DNA of 64,000 nucleotides from Bartonella sp. M0283 (GCF_016100455.1 NZ_JACFSK010000001.1:2287771-2351770); one strand, 5' to 3'. Numbered from the stretch's first letter, positions 8,353 through 17,325 are shown. Translations and numbers: made by a program. Notes: a model not told the origin generated them from the sequence alone.

Positions 8353-9057
8353 ATGACGAAAAAAATAACCCAATTTTCAGGCGTTAATGCTCTTATGATG
8401 GGAGTTTTTGATGGTTTATTTCCGATATCGGAAATTAAAAAACATGGAAATTTCGGTTTGGGATGTTCGGAAGGTTTGACCGGAGAAGCTATTATTGATT
8501 GTTGTCATTTTTGGGATGCCAAAGGTAACAGACCGTTACGAATAATGGATGACACAGAAAGAATGCCATTCGCGCAAATTACGACATTTGCACCCGAGGC
8601 GAGTTTTGCAATTTCACACGTTTCGAAAGCGACACTATATGGTGAACTTTCTAAATATCTGAAATTCGATAATGTGTTCCTTGCGATAAAATTGGAAGGC
8701 AAATTCGACCATTTGAAGGTGAGAAGACCGAGGGAGCTTCATCAGCGTTTTAAAAACGCCGTGGAAGTGGCTGAACACCAAATTGTTGAAGATATCAAAG
8801 ACATTGAAGGGGAACTTATCGGGTTTTGGACGCCGGAATTTTTCCAGAATGTTTCGGTTGCCGGATTTCATGTTCATTTTGTTGATAAAAACCGGACAAC
8901 GGGTGGCCATGTGATCGATTTTTCGATTGAAAAAGGTACTTTGTCATACGAAACCAAATACGGATTGGATATCGAACTATCCGATAAAAAGGCCTATCTC
9001 GATCATGATTTGAAAGTTGCCGATATGGATAAAATCATCAAGCAGTTTGAAAATTAA
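8353..9057 (+). CDS. budA: Alpha-acetolactate decarboxylase
   Basis: The enzyme converts (S)-2-acetolactate to acetoin plus CO2 in the cytoplasm, diverting carbon away from valine synthesis and consuming protons. The 234-residue product is close to family length. The zinc site is visible as GFHVHFVDKNRTTGGHVIDF with His173, His175 and His186 in the H-x-H-x10-H spacing of the family, and the IKLEGKFDHLKVR segment matches the substrate pocket region. No acetolactate synthase or butanediol dehydrogenase gene is adjacent. The gene is A/T-rich relative to its neighbours and sits between a tRNA and a broken restriction gene, which hints at acquisition. Confidence 0.85.
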   Translation: MTKKITQFSGVNALMMGVFDGLFPISEIKKHGNFGLGCSEGLTGEAIIDCCHFWDAKGNRPLRIMDDTERMPFAQITTFAPEASFAISHVSKATLYGELSKYLKFDNVFLAIKLEGKFDHLKVRRPRELHQRFKNAVEVAEHQIVEDIKDIEGELIGFWTPEFFQNVSVAGFHVHFVDKNRTTGGHVIDFSIEKGTLSYETKYGLDIELSDKKAYLDHDLKVADMDKIIKQFEN

Positions 9058-9199
9058 GGCTCGTGCTCTTCGTTTTGTCAGAATGGTCGGAGAAGTTAAA
9101 TTCCTTGAGGTTTTTTGATAGAGGGCGGGTAAGTCGGAAGAAATTTTTTACCCGAATTTCTATCGAAGTTTTCCCCTCCTATACAAAATGGTCTTCTGT

Positions 9200-9830
9200 T
9201 TTTCTATGTTTCCAGTCACGATACACCAATAATGACATTGCCGAAAGACCGTCAAAATTACTTGGCAACTATTGGCGCTGTATTGAGGAAACATGGTTAC
9301 GCACTGCCGGTAATCTGACGCTAACAGGATATAATTCAGAATATGGTAACTGGCCATTTGAAGACAAAGGCACTATGCGAAGCATATTTTTTGAAAAACC
9401 GCATCTTAATAATGGACCGGGTGAAGTTTAAGAATGGACAGAAAAACAATTATAGTACGGGCAGAATTCCTCGCCAATCAGGGTGTTTTTGCCAAATGGC
9501 ATTATACGAGAATTGTTCGGGGCCTTCGGAGAAGAGATTTCCAGCTTTGAGAACAATATGTGGAGGTAATTATTGAAGTACTAAATTACCTATAAAGCGG
9601 AAACCAAGTTTGTCGATTATATGAACAACGGCGGTAAAAGTATCAATTAAACGAAAATTGCCTATAACGTTATTTCTATCAATATGAGATTTTATCGTTT
9701 TTCGTTTCAAATCTGGATAATGTGGCAAGAGAAATCATATTATTGCCAGTTTCGTTCAAAGTGATATTAAGATGTGGATGTTTCATGAGACCAAGGCTTC
9801 TTTTGACTGGTCTATAAACTGAAATCTTCT
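9200..9830 (+). pseudogene. Remnant of a GmrSD-type (DUF262/DUF1524/DUF5655) restriction gene
   Basis: Several frames keep pieces of one protein in order. Positions about 9234-9431 encode WLRTAGNLTLTGYNSEYGN and WPFEDK, the DUF1524 (GmrD nuclease) hallmark around GNLTLTGYNSE. After a stop at about 9429 another frame at 9455 gives VRAEFLANQG. At 9585-9626 a third frame gives TYKAETKFVD, matching the start of DUF5655, the C-terminal domain found in many of these proteins. The remaining 200 bases are heavily broken. Such proteins cut modified phage DNA (type IV restriction). Only the 3' part remains; the DUF262 half was not found. Confidence 0.75.
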
Positions 9831-9874
9831 ATATAAAACCCTTACTGGAGAAGCCTTCATAAAGGATTATATTG

Positions 9875-11377
9875 ATGCAATCCCTAAGCAAATTAAACCA
9901 GAAACTATCGGAATATGTACCTTTTCGTATTATTCCCGGTATTATTTGTGTGCTCATTTACTGGGCTTTATATATGTCGCCGAAGCCTGCCGGTTTGACT
10001 GCAGAAGCTTGGCATTTTGTAGCCATTTTTGTGGCAGCTATTCTTGGCATCATTCTTAAAGTTATGCCTCTTGGCGTCATGTCGATGATTACGATTGCCG
10101 TGGTCATGTTGTCCAAGGTGACATCACCAACCTCTCCGAAAGCTGTTGCCGATGCGCTGGGCTCAATGGACAATGCGCTAATCTGGCTCATTGTTATTTC
10201 GGTCATTGTTTCGCGCGGCCTGATTAAAACAGGTTTGGGTGCACGGATTGGCTATTATTTCATTCGTCTTCTCGGTAAACGAACCATCGGTATCGGATAC
10301 GGACTCGCACTTTGCGAATTATTACTTGCTCCTTTTACCCCCAGCAACACAGCGCGCTGCGGTGGTATTATTCACCCGATCATGCGCTCGATTGCCCTTG
10401 CCTATGATTCTGTTCCCCAGAAAGGAACGCAAGGCAAAGTCGGCACTTATCTTGCACTGGTCAATTATCATGCAAATCCGATCAGCTCGGCCATGTTTAT
10501 TACAGCGACAGCTCCGAATCCGCTGGTTGTCAATTATATTGCCGAAGCAACCCATCAAGGCTTTACCCTTTCGTGGAGTACCTGGGCACTGTGCATGTTG
10601 GTACCGGGCATTGTTGCCATGTTGCTTATGCCGTTTGTCATTTATCTCATCTCTCCGCCAGAACTGAAAATTACTCCGAATGCTGTCACTTTTGCCCATG
10701 ATGAGTTGCAGAAACTGGGTAAGATCAAAGCGCCGGAAATTATTATGCTGCTCACATTCGTCATTATGCTTTTGTTGTGGGCAGGTCTTCCGGCAGCATT
10801 GTTCGGCCCGTCTTTTTCGGTTGATCCGACGGCAGTTGCATTCGTTGGTCTGGTCATTTTGTTGTTATGCGGAACACTAACCTGGGATGATGTGCTCAAG
10901 GAAAAAAGTGCTTGGGATACACTCATCTGGTTCGGAGCGCTGGTTATGCTTGCCGGACAGCTTAACAAACTTGGTGTTATTGCCTGGTTCTCTGACGGAC
11001 TGCGCTTTGCTATTGAATCAAGCGGCATGAGCTGGCCTGCAGCGATGGCTGTATTGATCCTGACATTCATGTATACCCACTATGTATTTGCAAGTACGAC
11101 AGCTCACATCAGTGCAATGATGCTGGCCTTCCTGATGGTTGGTGTTAACCTCATTCCCGGTGATTATATTAATCTGTTCATGTTGCTGATGGCTGCCGCC
11201 TCGGCAATCATGATGTGCTTGACCCACTATGCCACCGGTACATCACCGATTATTTTCGGTTCGGGTTACGTCACTCTTGGCCGCTGGTGGGGCGTGGGTT
11301 TTGTGATGAGTGTCGTCAATCTTCTGGTCTTCGCAATTATTGGCGGTATCTGGTGGAAAATATTGGGCTATTGGTAA
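9875..11377 (+). CDS. DASS-family anion transporter (dicarboxylate/tricarboxylate type)
   Basis: This 500-residue inner-membrane protein has 11-13 hydrophobic segments and belongs to the divalent anion:sodium symporter / CitT-TtdT antiporter family. Visible family segments are LLAPFTPSNTARCGGI (the SNT substrate motif, about residue 155), NPISSAMFITATAPNPLV in the middle, and THYVFASTTAHISAM in the C-terminal repeat. The start is ATG 9875, set by AAAGGA at 9861-9866; a TTG one codon earlier is less likely. Substrates such as citrate, tartrate, succinate or 2-oxoglutarate are all possible. It stands alone and ends in a strong terminator. Confidence 0.87.
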   Translation: MQSLSKLNQKLSEYVPFRIIPGIICVLIYWALYMSPKPAGLTAEAWHFVAIFVAAILGIILKVMPLGVMSMITIAVVMLSKVTSPTSPKAVADALGSMDNALIWLIVISVIVSRGLIKTGLGARIGYYFIRLLGKRTIGIGYGLALCELLLAPFTPSNTARCGGIIHPIMRSIALAYDSVPQKGTQGKVGTYLALVNYHANPISSAMFITATAPNPLVVNYIAEATHQGFTLSWSTWALCMLVPGIVAMLLMPFVIYLISPPELKITPNAVTFAHDELQKLGKIKAPEIIMLLTFVIMLLLWAGLPAALFGPSFSVDPTAVAFVGLVILLLCGTLTWDDVLKEKSAWDTLIWFGALVMLAGQLNKLGVIAWFSDGLRFAIESSGMSWPAAMAVLILTFMYTHYVFASTTAHISAMMLAFLMVGVNLIPGDYINLFMLLMAAASAIMMCLTHYATGTSPIIFGSGYVTLGRWWGVGFVMSVVNLLVFAIIGGIWWKILGYW

Positions 11378-11484
11378 GCCTGTAAGATGACCGTCTCTTT
11401 ATGGTTTTGTTGATCAGGGGAGACGACATTTCTTACGAAAAACAACACAATAGTGCAGCACAAAGGCTGTTTATGTTGAAATAA

Positions 11485-11512
11485 AATGCCGGTTTATACC
11501 GGCATTTTTTTT
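11485..11512 (+). terminator. Rho-independent terminator after the DASS gene
   Basis: The hairpin AATGCCGG-TTTATA-CCGGCATT is followed by eight T residues. It lies about 107 bases downstream of the transporter stop. Confidence 0.9.
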
Positions 11513-11569
11513 AAATATCCAAGAAAATCTATTCCACCGCTATTAAAAATTATGGTTCGCAATAGTTTG

Positions 11570-12247
11570 TCAGGATTTCTGTTTTGTTTGCCATTCACGG
11601 ATAAGTTTTCTCCGTTCGTCAGTACTATTTTCCTGTTGAAGTTGCTCTACCAGTGCCTTCGGGGCTTTCCCAGGTGTTCCGCAATCAAATGGCGGTTCAG
11701 GATCATATTGCATGAGCAATTGAGTTTTTTTGGCCGTTTCCTGGCCGAGCAGTTTTGCGATAATGACCAAGCCGAAATCCATACCCGCAGTAATCCCGCC
11801 GGCGGTTATAATGTGACCATCGACAACGACACGTTCTTCAACAGGAATTGCTCCGAAAAGTGGTAGAAATTCCATGGCGCTCCAATGGGTTGTGGCTTTC
11901 AGTCCTTTAAGAAGGCCGCTTGCACCCAGTATAAGCGAACCGGTACAAACCGATGTGACAAAGCGGGTCTTAATTGCTTCTTGACGGAAAAATTCAAGAA
12001 CCGGTTCGTTGTTCAGAAACCGGTTGACGCCATCTCCTCCGGGAATGCACAGAACATCAAGCGGAAGGATTGTGCTGATATCATGATCTGGTTGAAAGGA
12101 TAAACCGCTCGTCGTTGTAATCGGCTTCAAGGTTTCTCCGATGAGAGAAACTTCTATTTCAGGGATTGAACAAAATTCATCAAAAGGTGCAGCAAAATCC
12201 AAGAGTTGCATTTCATCAAAAATAAAAAATCCGGCTTTTATGGTCAT
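11570..12247 (-). CDS. DJ-1/PfpI family protein, isonitrile hydratase-like
   Basis: This 225-residue cytoplasmic protein has the DJ-1/PfpI glutamine-amidotransferase-like fold. The nucleophile cysteine sits in the elbow VTSVCTGSLILGASGLL, preceded by the CIPGGDGVNRF segment and followed by THWSAM. This arrangement matches the isonitrile hydratase (InhA) subgroup, which converts isonitriles to N-substituted formamides, but many members have unknown substrates. It is divergently transcribed from a regulator that carries the same domain, so the two likely share a promoter region of about 60 bases. Confidence 0.8.
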   Translation of the reverse strand: MTIKAGFFIFDEMQLLDFAAPFDEFCSIPEIEVSLIGETLKPITTTSGLSFQPDHDISTILPLDVLCIPGGDGVNRFLNNEPVLEFFRQEAIKTRFVTSVCTGSLILGASGLLKGLKATTHWSAMEFLPLFGAIPVEERVVVDGHIITAGGITAGMDFGLVIIAKLLGQETAKKTQLLMQYDPEPPFDCGTPGKAPKALVEQLQQENSTDERRKLIREWQTKQKS

Positions 12248-12307
12248 TGATCATCCCTTTTTAAAAATGTGTTTTAAAAAACTATAGAGCACGCTAAATT
12301 GGCAGTT

Positions 12308-13375
12308 ATGACAAAGTCCCCACAATTTAAGCCAAGTAAGAGATATTCGATTGATTTTTCGGCAACCATTGCACCAAAAACGATTGCTATTGTCTGCTTT
12401 GATGATGCGCAATTGCTCGATATTACGGGGCCGATGCAGGTTTTTTCCAGCGCCAATGACCTTTATGCCAGCGCCAATGACCTTTATGCCAGTGCCAATG
12501 ACCTTTATGAAGGTGATATGAAGCCTTACCAGCTTTTGACAATTGCCGAAAATGACAAAATCAGAACGACAAGCGGGCTACAATTGGCGGTTGAACCTTT
12601 GTCCTTGGCACCCGATCACTTTGATACGCTTATTATAAGCGGTGGTCGCGGCATCAACCGCTTTGCCGCAAACACGAAGTTCCTTGCGTGGCTTGATATG
12701 ATGAACCGGAAAACGCGGCGCACAGCATCGGTCTGTAGCGGTTCTCTGGCATTGGCAAAGCTCGGGCTGCTTGACGGGAAAAAAGCAGCAACGCATTGGA
12801 GCAGGATAGACGAATTCCGGAAGGATTATCCGGATGTTTTATGGACAAACGAAGCAATTTTTATTCGCAACGGTAAAATCTGGACATCTGCCGGAATCAC
12901 CTCCGGTATAGATATGGCTTTGGCAATGGTGGAAGAAGATTTGGGGTTCGATCTGGCAAAATCCGTTGCCCGTCAATTGGTTGTCTATCTTCGTCGTCCG
13001 GGTGGTCAAAGCCAGTTCAGTGAACTTCTCGATTTTTATTGCGAGGACGAACGATTCAATCTCCTCAATCAATGGATTATGAAAAATCTCTCCCGCCCCT
13101 TGTCGGTTGCAATGCTTGCCGAAAAATGTGGTATGAGCGAACGGAATTTTTCCCGCCTTTATACGCGTGATACCGGATCATCGCCGGCCAAAGCAATCGA
13201 GCTTTTCCGGCTTGAGGCTGCACGACAATATCTTGAACAGAACTGGTCGATAAAAAAGACAGCCCGTGAATGTGGCTTTGGGAGCGAAGAAACTTTAAGA
13301 CGGGTTTTTCAACGTCACCTTCATGTTTCACCGCAAAATTATCGCGACCGGTTTTCAAGACTTCCGGACGAATAA
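12308..13375 (+). CDS. GlxA-type transcriptional regulator (DJ-1/PfpI plus AraC HTH)
   Basis: The 355-residue protein joins an N-terminal DJ-1/PfpI sensor-like domain (about residues 20-210, with TASVCSGSLALAKLGLL and ATHWSR) to a C-terminal AraC/XylS double helix-turn-helix (about 250-350, with SVAMLAEKCGMSERNFSRLY and KKTARECGFGSEETLRRVFQ). ATG at 12308 is taken as the start; a TTG three codons upstream is possible. Its likely target is the divergent isonitrile hydratase-like gene, as often seen for this pairing. A three-fold SANDLYA repeat interrupts the N-terminal domain near residue 50. Confidence 0.87.
   Translation: MTKSPQFKPSKRYSIDFSATIAPKTIAIVCFDDAQLLDITGPMQVFSSANDLYASANDLYASANDLYEGDMKPYQLLTIAENDKIRTTSGLQLAVEPLSLAPDHFDTLIISGGRGINRFAANTKFLAWLDMMNRKTRRTASVCSGSLALAKLGLLDGKKAATHWSRIDEFRKDYPDVLWTNEAIFIRNGKIWTSAGITSGIDMALAMVEEDLGFDLAKSVARQLVVYLRRPGGQSQFSELLDFYCEDERFNLLNQWIMKNLSRPLSVAMLAEKCGMSERNFSRLYTRDTGSSPAKAIELFRLEAARQYLEQNWSIKKTARECGFGSEETLRRVFQRHLHVSPQNYRDRFSRLPDE
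12449..12511 (+). repeat. In-frame 21-bp tandem repeat, three copies
   Basis: The unit agcgccaatgacctttatgc plus c occurs at 12449-12469 and 12470-12490. A slightly changed copy lies at 12491-12511, differing by one T and by its last two bases. Each copy adds seven residues, SANDLYA, to the DJ-1 domain of the regulator. Near-identity of the units suggests a recent slippage expansion. Confidence 0.95.
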
Positions 13376-13379
13376 AAGT

Positions 13380-14225
13380 TTAGTCGCCGATCATCCCGTC
13401 TTGCCATAATTCATAAAAATGGTGAACAGGCCCATGCCCGTGTCCGACTTCGAGTTTATTTGAAGCGGCAAGTGCACCGGTCAGATAGCGTTTGGCGAAA
13501 CGCACCGAATCAACAAGTGGCGTTGTCGGTAATAAAGCGGCAATGGCTGCCGAAATTGTGCACCCTGTGCCATGATCATTTTTCGTTGCAATGCGTGGCG
13601 CTTCAAGTTCGATAACACCGTGCCGATCACAAAAAATATCAGGGCTTGTCGGGGTTTTGAGATGCCCGCCTTTAAGGAGCACAGAACGGCATTTGAGTTC
13701 AAGAATATCGGGTGCGCATTTGCGCATTTCTTTGAGTGACCATTCCGGTTTTGTTTTGAGAAGCACGGCAGCTTCCGGCAGATTGGGAGTGATAATGGCA
13801 GCCATTGGAACAAGCACATTGCGAATAATTTCTATGGCATCGTTTTCAAGCAATAAATCGCCGCTTTTGGCCACCATGACCGGATCAAGAACAATATTGC
13901 TTGCGCCATAATGGATAAGCTTATCGGCAATAACTTCGGCAATTGCGGCATTGGCTACCATGCCTATTTTTACCGCATCGACTTTGATGTCCTCGAAAAC
14001 AGCATCAATCTGGTCAGCAACGAAATCGGCATCCATGGCTTTGAACGCCCGGACACCTTGCGTATTTTGTGCAACAACGGCTGTAACAACACTCATGGCA
14101 TAAGTTTTCATGGCCGAAAAAGTTTTGATATCGGCATGCATTCCTGCGCCTCCGGAAGGGTCGGTTCCGGCAATTGAAAGAATGCGGGGAATCACAGTTC
14201 CGTTTTTCTTAACTGGTGACGTCAT
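13380..14225 (-). CDS. thiD: Hydroxymethylpyrimidine / phosphomethylpyrimidine kinase
   Basis: ThiD phosphorylates HMP to HMP-P and HMP-PP for thiamine synthesis. The 281-residue protein shows the ribokinase-like fold with AGTDPSGGAGMHADIKTF near the N-terminus (HMP and ATP contacts), VLDPVMVAKSGD in the middle, and the anion-hole motif KNDHGTGCTISAAIAAL with its catalytic Cys near residue 210. It overlaps the end of the upstream small secreted-protein gene by 17 bases. No THI-box was seen upstream, so regulation by thiamine is not supported. Confidence 0.93.
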   Translation of the reverse strand: MTSPVKKNGTVIPRILSIAGTDPSGGAGMHADIKTFSAMKTYAMSVVTAVVAQNTQGVRAFKAMDADFVADQIDAVFEDIKVDAVKIGMVANAAIAEVIADKLIHYGASNIVLDPVMVAKSGDLLLENDAIEIIRNVLVPMAAIITPNLPEAAVLLKTKPEWSLKEMRKCAPDILELKCRSVLLKGGHLKTPTSPDIFCDRHGVIELEAPRIATKNDHGTGCTISAAIAALLPTTPLVDSVRFAKRYLTGALAASNKLEVGHGHGPVHHFYELWQDGMIGD

Positions 14226-14625
14226 TGCAGCGTTTTCCTGTCCAAGTATATCGGGGAACGTTCATACCTGTTCCCCAAAGGCCATCAAATTCATCAAATT
14301 TTTCATCAAATTTCCAGATAGCAAGTCCGGAGCCATATTTATCTTTCCATTCGACCGATCTTTCACGACCCTGCTTTTTTACAATTTCTTCGACTGTCCC
14401 CTTGGTGACATCGTCCCCATCCCGATAAGTCATGGTACCGATCAGGCGACCATCTTCCGTTTTGCCGATCACGACTTCGGAACGAACCAGATAACCGGCA
14501 TTATAGACAAAACCGCAATAGCGACCATCGGGTCCGGAGGACGTGGGTTCGGCAGAAGAAAAGGCAAGCAAGCATGCCGTGCATAAAAGGGCGAGCACGA
14601 AAATTTTCAAGTGATTCCGTTTCAC
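14209..14625 (-). CDS. Small secreted protein of unknown function
   Basis: I do not recognise a named family. The 138-residue product starts with a clear signal peptide (charged MKRNHLK, then a hydrophobic run to about residue 25), so it is exported. The mature part, rich in charged residues, contains GRYCGFVYNAGYLVRSEVVI and a C-terminal WTGKRC; the two cysteines could form a disulfide. The 3' end overlaps thiD by 17 bases, which suggests co-translation, but nothing else links it to thiamine. It is probably a real gene given the signal peptide and the compact overlap. Confidence 0.65.
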   Translation of the reverse strand: MKRNHLKIFVLALLCTACLLAFSSAEPTSSGPDGRYCGFVYNAGYLVRSEVVIGKTEDGRLIGTMTYRDGDDVTKGTVEEIVKKQGRERSVEWKDKYGSGLAIWKFDEKFDEFDGLWGTGMNVPRYTWTGKRCNDVTS

Positions 14626-14823
14626 GAAAATATCTCCCCCTTATCCGACTTTCAGAGAAGCATAAACGAAAACATAAAAATAGAAAATGGATAAAGATAT
14701 CAATGCTTAAAATGTGACAATCACCCGAAGGTTTATCACTTTTTCGGAGCTCACGGTCTTGTTGCTTAAATCTCGCCACAATTCGTGTAACGAGGGCAGA
14801 GTATTTCGATCGTGGAGGTATTT

Positions 14824-15540
14824 ATGACACGAAAAAATTTGAACGCAACCAACCTGTCCATTACGCGGCGGGGCCTTCTCCTTGGGGCAGCAGCATGTGC
14901 AGCCGCCGCATTATCGGCCCGTCACGTTATGGCACAGCCACAAGGGCCAGTTCCTTTACAAAACTATCAGCGGTCTTTCTTTAACGCTGAAGAGTGGGCT
15001 TTTGTGATGGCCGCTACTGCCCGAATCATCCCTTCAGACGGGAAAGGACCCGGTGCTTTGGAAGCACGTGTTCCGGTTTTCATTGATAAGCAAATGGCTG
15101 ATCCATGGGGGCAAGGGGACCACTGGTATAGGCAGGCACCTTTCAATCGTGATGCACCGCGTTACACAGGTTATCAGGCAGAACCTTCACCTGCCCAAGC
15201 CTATCGCATTGCTATTCCGAAGATCAATGAATGGTGCAAAGCCCAATATGGTGCGATTTTTGCCGAGCTTCCCGCTGAAAAACAGGATGAAGCTTTGAAA
15301 CGTATCGAAAAGGATGAAGTCGAAATTGCTGAATTGCGTTCTGGCGATTTCTTCTCGTTCCTTTTGCAAAACACCAAGGAAGGTTATTTCGCCGATCCTC
15401 AATATGGTGGCAATTATGACATGGCTGCATGGGTCTACATCGGGTTCCCCGGTGCACGTGCAAGCTTCCTTGAATGGGTCGAAAAGGACAATGTTCCTTA
15501 TAAACTCGGGCCCGTTTCACTCTCAGGTCAAAGGGCTTAA
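14824..15540 (+). CDS. Gluconate 2-dehydrogenase gamma subunit (subunit 3 family)
   Basis: This is the small subunit of the membrane-bound FAD/cytochrome c gluconate dehydrogenase, which oxidises D-gluconate to 2-ketogluconate in the periplasm. The ATG at 14824 is preceded by GGAGG (14814-14818) and is preferred over GTG 14812. The 238-residue protein opens with a twin-arginine signal (SITRRGLLLGAAACAAAAL), so it and the flavoprotein are likely folded together and exported by Tat. It is the first gene of a tight three-gene operon, 3 bases before the flavoprotein gene. Confidence 0.88.
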   Translation: MTRKNLNATNLSITRRGLLLGAAACAAAALSARHVMAQPQGPVPLQNYQRSFFNAEEWAFVMAATARIIPSDGKGPGALEARVPVFIDKQMADPWGQGDHWYRQAPFNRDAPRYTGYQAEPSPAQAYRIAIPKINEWCKAQYGAIFAELPAEKQDEALKRIEKDEVEIAELRSGDFFSFLLQNTKEGYFADPQYGGNYDMAAWVYIGFPGARASFLEWVEKDNVPYKLGPVSLSGQRA

Positions 15541-15543
15541 ATC

Positions 15544-17313
15544 ATGACACAAACAATGAAGAAGAAAGACGTTGTCATCATCGGCCTCGGATGGACCGGC
15601 GCAATCAGTGGCATCGAACTTGCAAAAGAAGGTTTGGAAATTGTCGCACTCGAACGTGGTGAAGACCGCGATACAGTTCCGAGTTTTGCTTATCCGAAGC
15701 CTGCTGACGAATTGAAATACGGTGTCCGTCTCGGTACCGCTGTTCGGCCGCGCGATCATACGTTAACGATTCGTAGAGGCCTCGATCAGGTTGCTCTCCC
15801 CTATCGCCAATTGGGTTCTTTTCTGCCCGGCATCGGCGTTGGCGGAGCCGGTATCCACTGGAACGGCATGACATGGCGTGCACAGCCGGAAGAGCTCAGA
15901 GCCCGTTCCTATATCGAAGAAACTTTCGGCAATATTATTCCGGAAGATATGACAATTCAGGACTGGGGCGTTACCTATGACGAACTGGAAAAACATTTCG
16001 ATATGTTTGAAAAGGTCGTAGGCGTTTCGGGTACTGCCGGCAATCTGAACGGTAAAATTCAGGAAGGTGGCGATCCTTTTGAAGGACCACGCAAGAACCC
16101 CTATCCTATGCCGGCTTTGCCCTATACCTATAATGGGCGGCTCTTTGCAGCAGGTGCAAAGAAGATTGGCCTCCATCCGTTCCCGTGTCCGTCAGCTATT
16201 GCTTCCGAGGCTTATACAAATCCTTACGGCATGCAAATGGGACCTTGTAACTATTGCGGTTTCTGCGAACGTTATGGCTGCCTCAATTATTCGAAAGCTT
16301 CACCACAAGTCAGCGTTCTGGCTGCCTTGAAGCGTTATAAGAATTTTGAATATCGGGTTAAGTCGGAAGTCTTGCGTATTGAAAAATCCAAAGACGGCAA
16401 GACTGTAACCGGTGTTACCTATGTCAACGAAAAGAATGAAGAAATCTTCCAGCCGGCAGATCTCGTTATTCTTGGCGGTTTCATGATCAACAACGTTCAC
16501 CTGTTGTTGCTTTCCGGTCTTGGTCAACCCTATGATCCGATCACCGGTGAAGGTGTTATCGGCCGGAACTATGCCTACCAGACTGCTATTGGCGGTGGCA
16601 CATTGTTCTTCAAGGACAAAGTGTTCAATCCATTTGTCGGTACCGGTTGTAACGGTTCTTATCTTGACGATTACAGCTTCAACCAGATCGATATGGCAAA
16701 AGAAGGCTTTATCGGTGGCAGCCGTATTTCATCAGGCCAAACCAACGGCCAGCCAATTCGCAATATGCCGTTGCCTGCTGGCACACCGGCATGGGGTGCG
16801 GAATGGAAGAAGGCGGTTGGCGATTGGTATGGACATGCGATGTCAATCGGCCAGCACGGTTCGGTTATGTCCTATCGTGATGCCTATCTTGATCTTGACC
16901 CGACTTATAAAGATAAATTCGGCCGTCCGTTGATGCGTATGACGTTCAACTGGCACAATAATGAAATCAAAATGTCGCAATTCATCACAGACAAGATCAA
17001 CAAGATTGCCGAGGCAATCGGTCCTGATGAATATCGTCAGAAACCGGCGATGAAAGAGGGCCAGCAATATGATACCCGCATTTATCAAACAACCCACACT
17101 GTGGGTGGTGCGATTATGGGTACAGACCCCAAACGTTCGGCATTGAACCGTTATCTCCAACACTGGGATTACCACAATCTGTTTATTCCGGGTGCCAATG
17201 CATTCCCGCAGAACATCCAGCATAATCCTACAGGAACGCTCGGCGCTTTGACCTATTGGATGCTTGAAAATATCAAATCCGATTACCTCAAAAACCCGCG
17301 GCCTTTGGCATAG
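15544..17313 (+). CDS. Gluconate 2-dehydrogenase flavoprotein subunit (GMC oxidoreductase)
   Basis: The catalytic subunit is a 589-residue GMC-family FAD enzyme. The dinucleotide-binding motif VVIIGLGWTGAISGIELAKE begins near residue 10. A cysteine cluster around GPCNYCGFCERYGC (about 236-249) is characteristic of this subfamily, where it probably serves electron transfer. The C-terminal active-site region is HTVGGAIMGTDP and HNPTGTLGALTYW. It lacks its own signal and presumably hitchhikes on the Tat signal of the gamma subunit. Related enzymes act on sorbitol, fructose or 2-ketogluconate, so gluconate is the likely but unproven substrate. Confidence 0.88.
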   Translation: MTQTMKKKDVVIIGLGWTGAISGIELAKEGLEIVALERGEDRDTVPSFAYPKPADELKYGVRLGTAVRPRDHTLTIRRGLDQVALPYRQLGSFLPGIGVGGAGIHWNGMTWRAQPEELRARSYIEETFGNIIPEDMTIQDWGVTYDELEKHFDMFEKVVGVSGTAGNLNGKIQEGGDPFEGPRKNPYPMPALPYTYNGRLFAAGAKKIGLHPFPCPSAIASEAYTNPYGMQMGPCNYCGFCERYGCLNYSKASPQVSVLAALKRYKNFEYRVKSEVLRIEKSKDGKTVTGVTYVNEKNEEIFQPADLVILGGFMINNVHLLLLSGLGQPYDPITGEGVIGRNYAYQTAIGGGTLFFKDKVFNPFVGTGCNGSYLDDYSFNQIDMAKEGFIGGSRISSGQTNGQPIRNMPLPAGTPAWGAEWKKAVGDWYGHAMSIGQHGSVMSYRDAYLDLDPTYKDKFGRPLMRMTFNWHNNEIKMSQFITDKINKIAEAIGPDEYRQKPAMKEGQQYDTRIYQTTHTVGGAIMGTDPKRSALNRYLQHWDYHNLFIPGANAFPQNIQHNPTGTLGALTYWMLENIKSDYLKNPRPLA

Positions 17314-17325
17314 GAGAAACATCCG

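Noticed and set aside
9063..9576. Two small hypothetical genes
   Set aside because: They hold DUF1524 segments in different frames and continue a broken restriction gene.
12449..12511. CRISPR-like array
   Set aside because: The 21-base units lie back to back with no spacers and are inside a coding frame.
14226..14811. THI-box riboswitch upstream of thiD
   Set aside because: No CTGAGA-type conserved core was seen, and the space directly upstream is filled by another gene.
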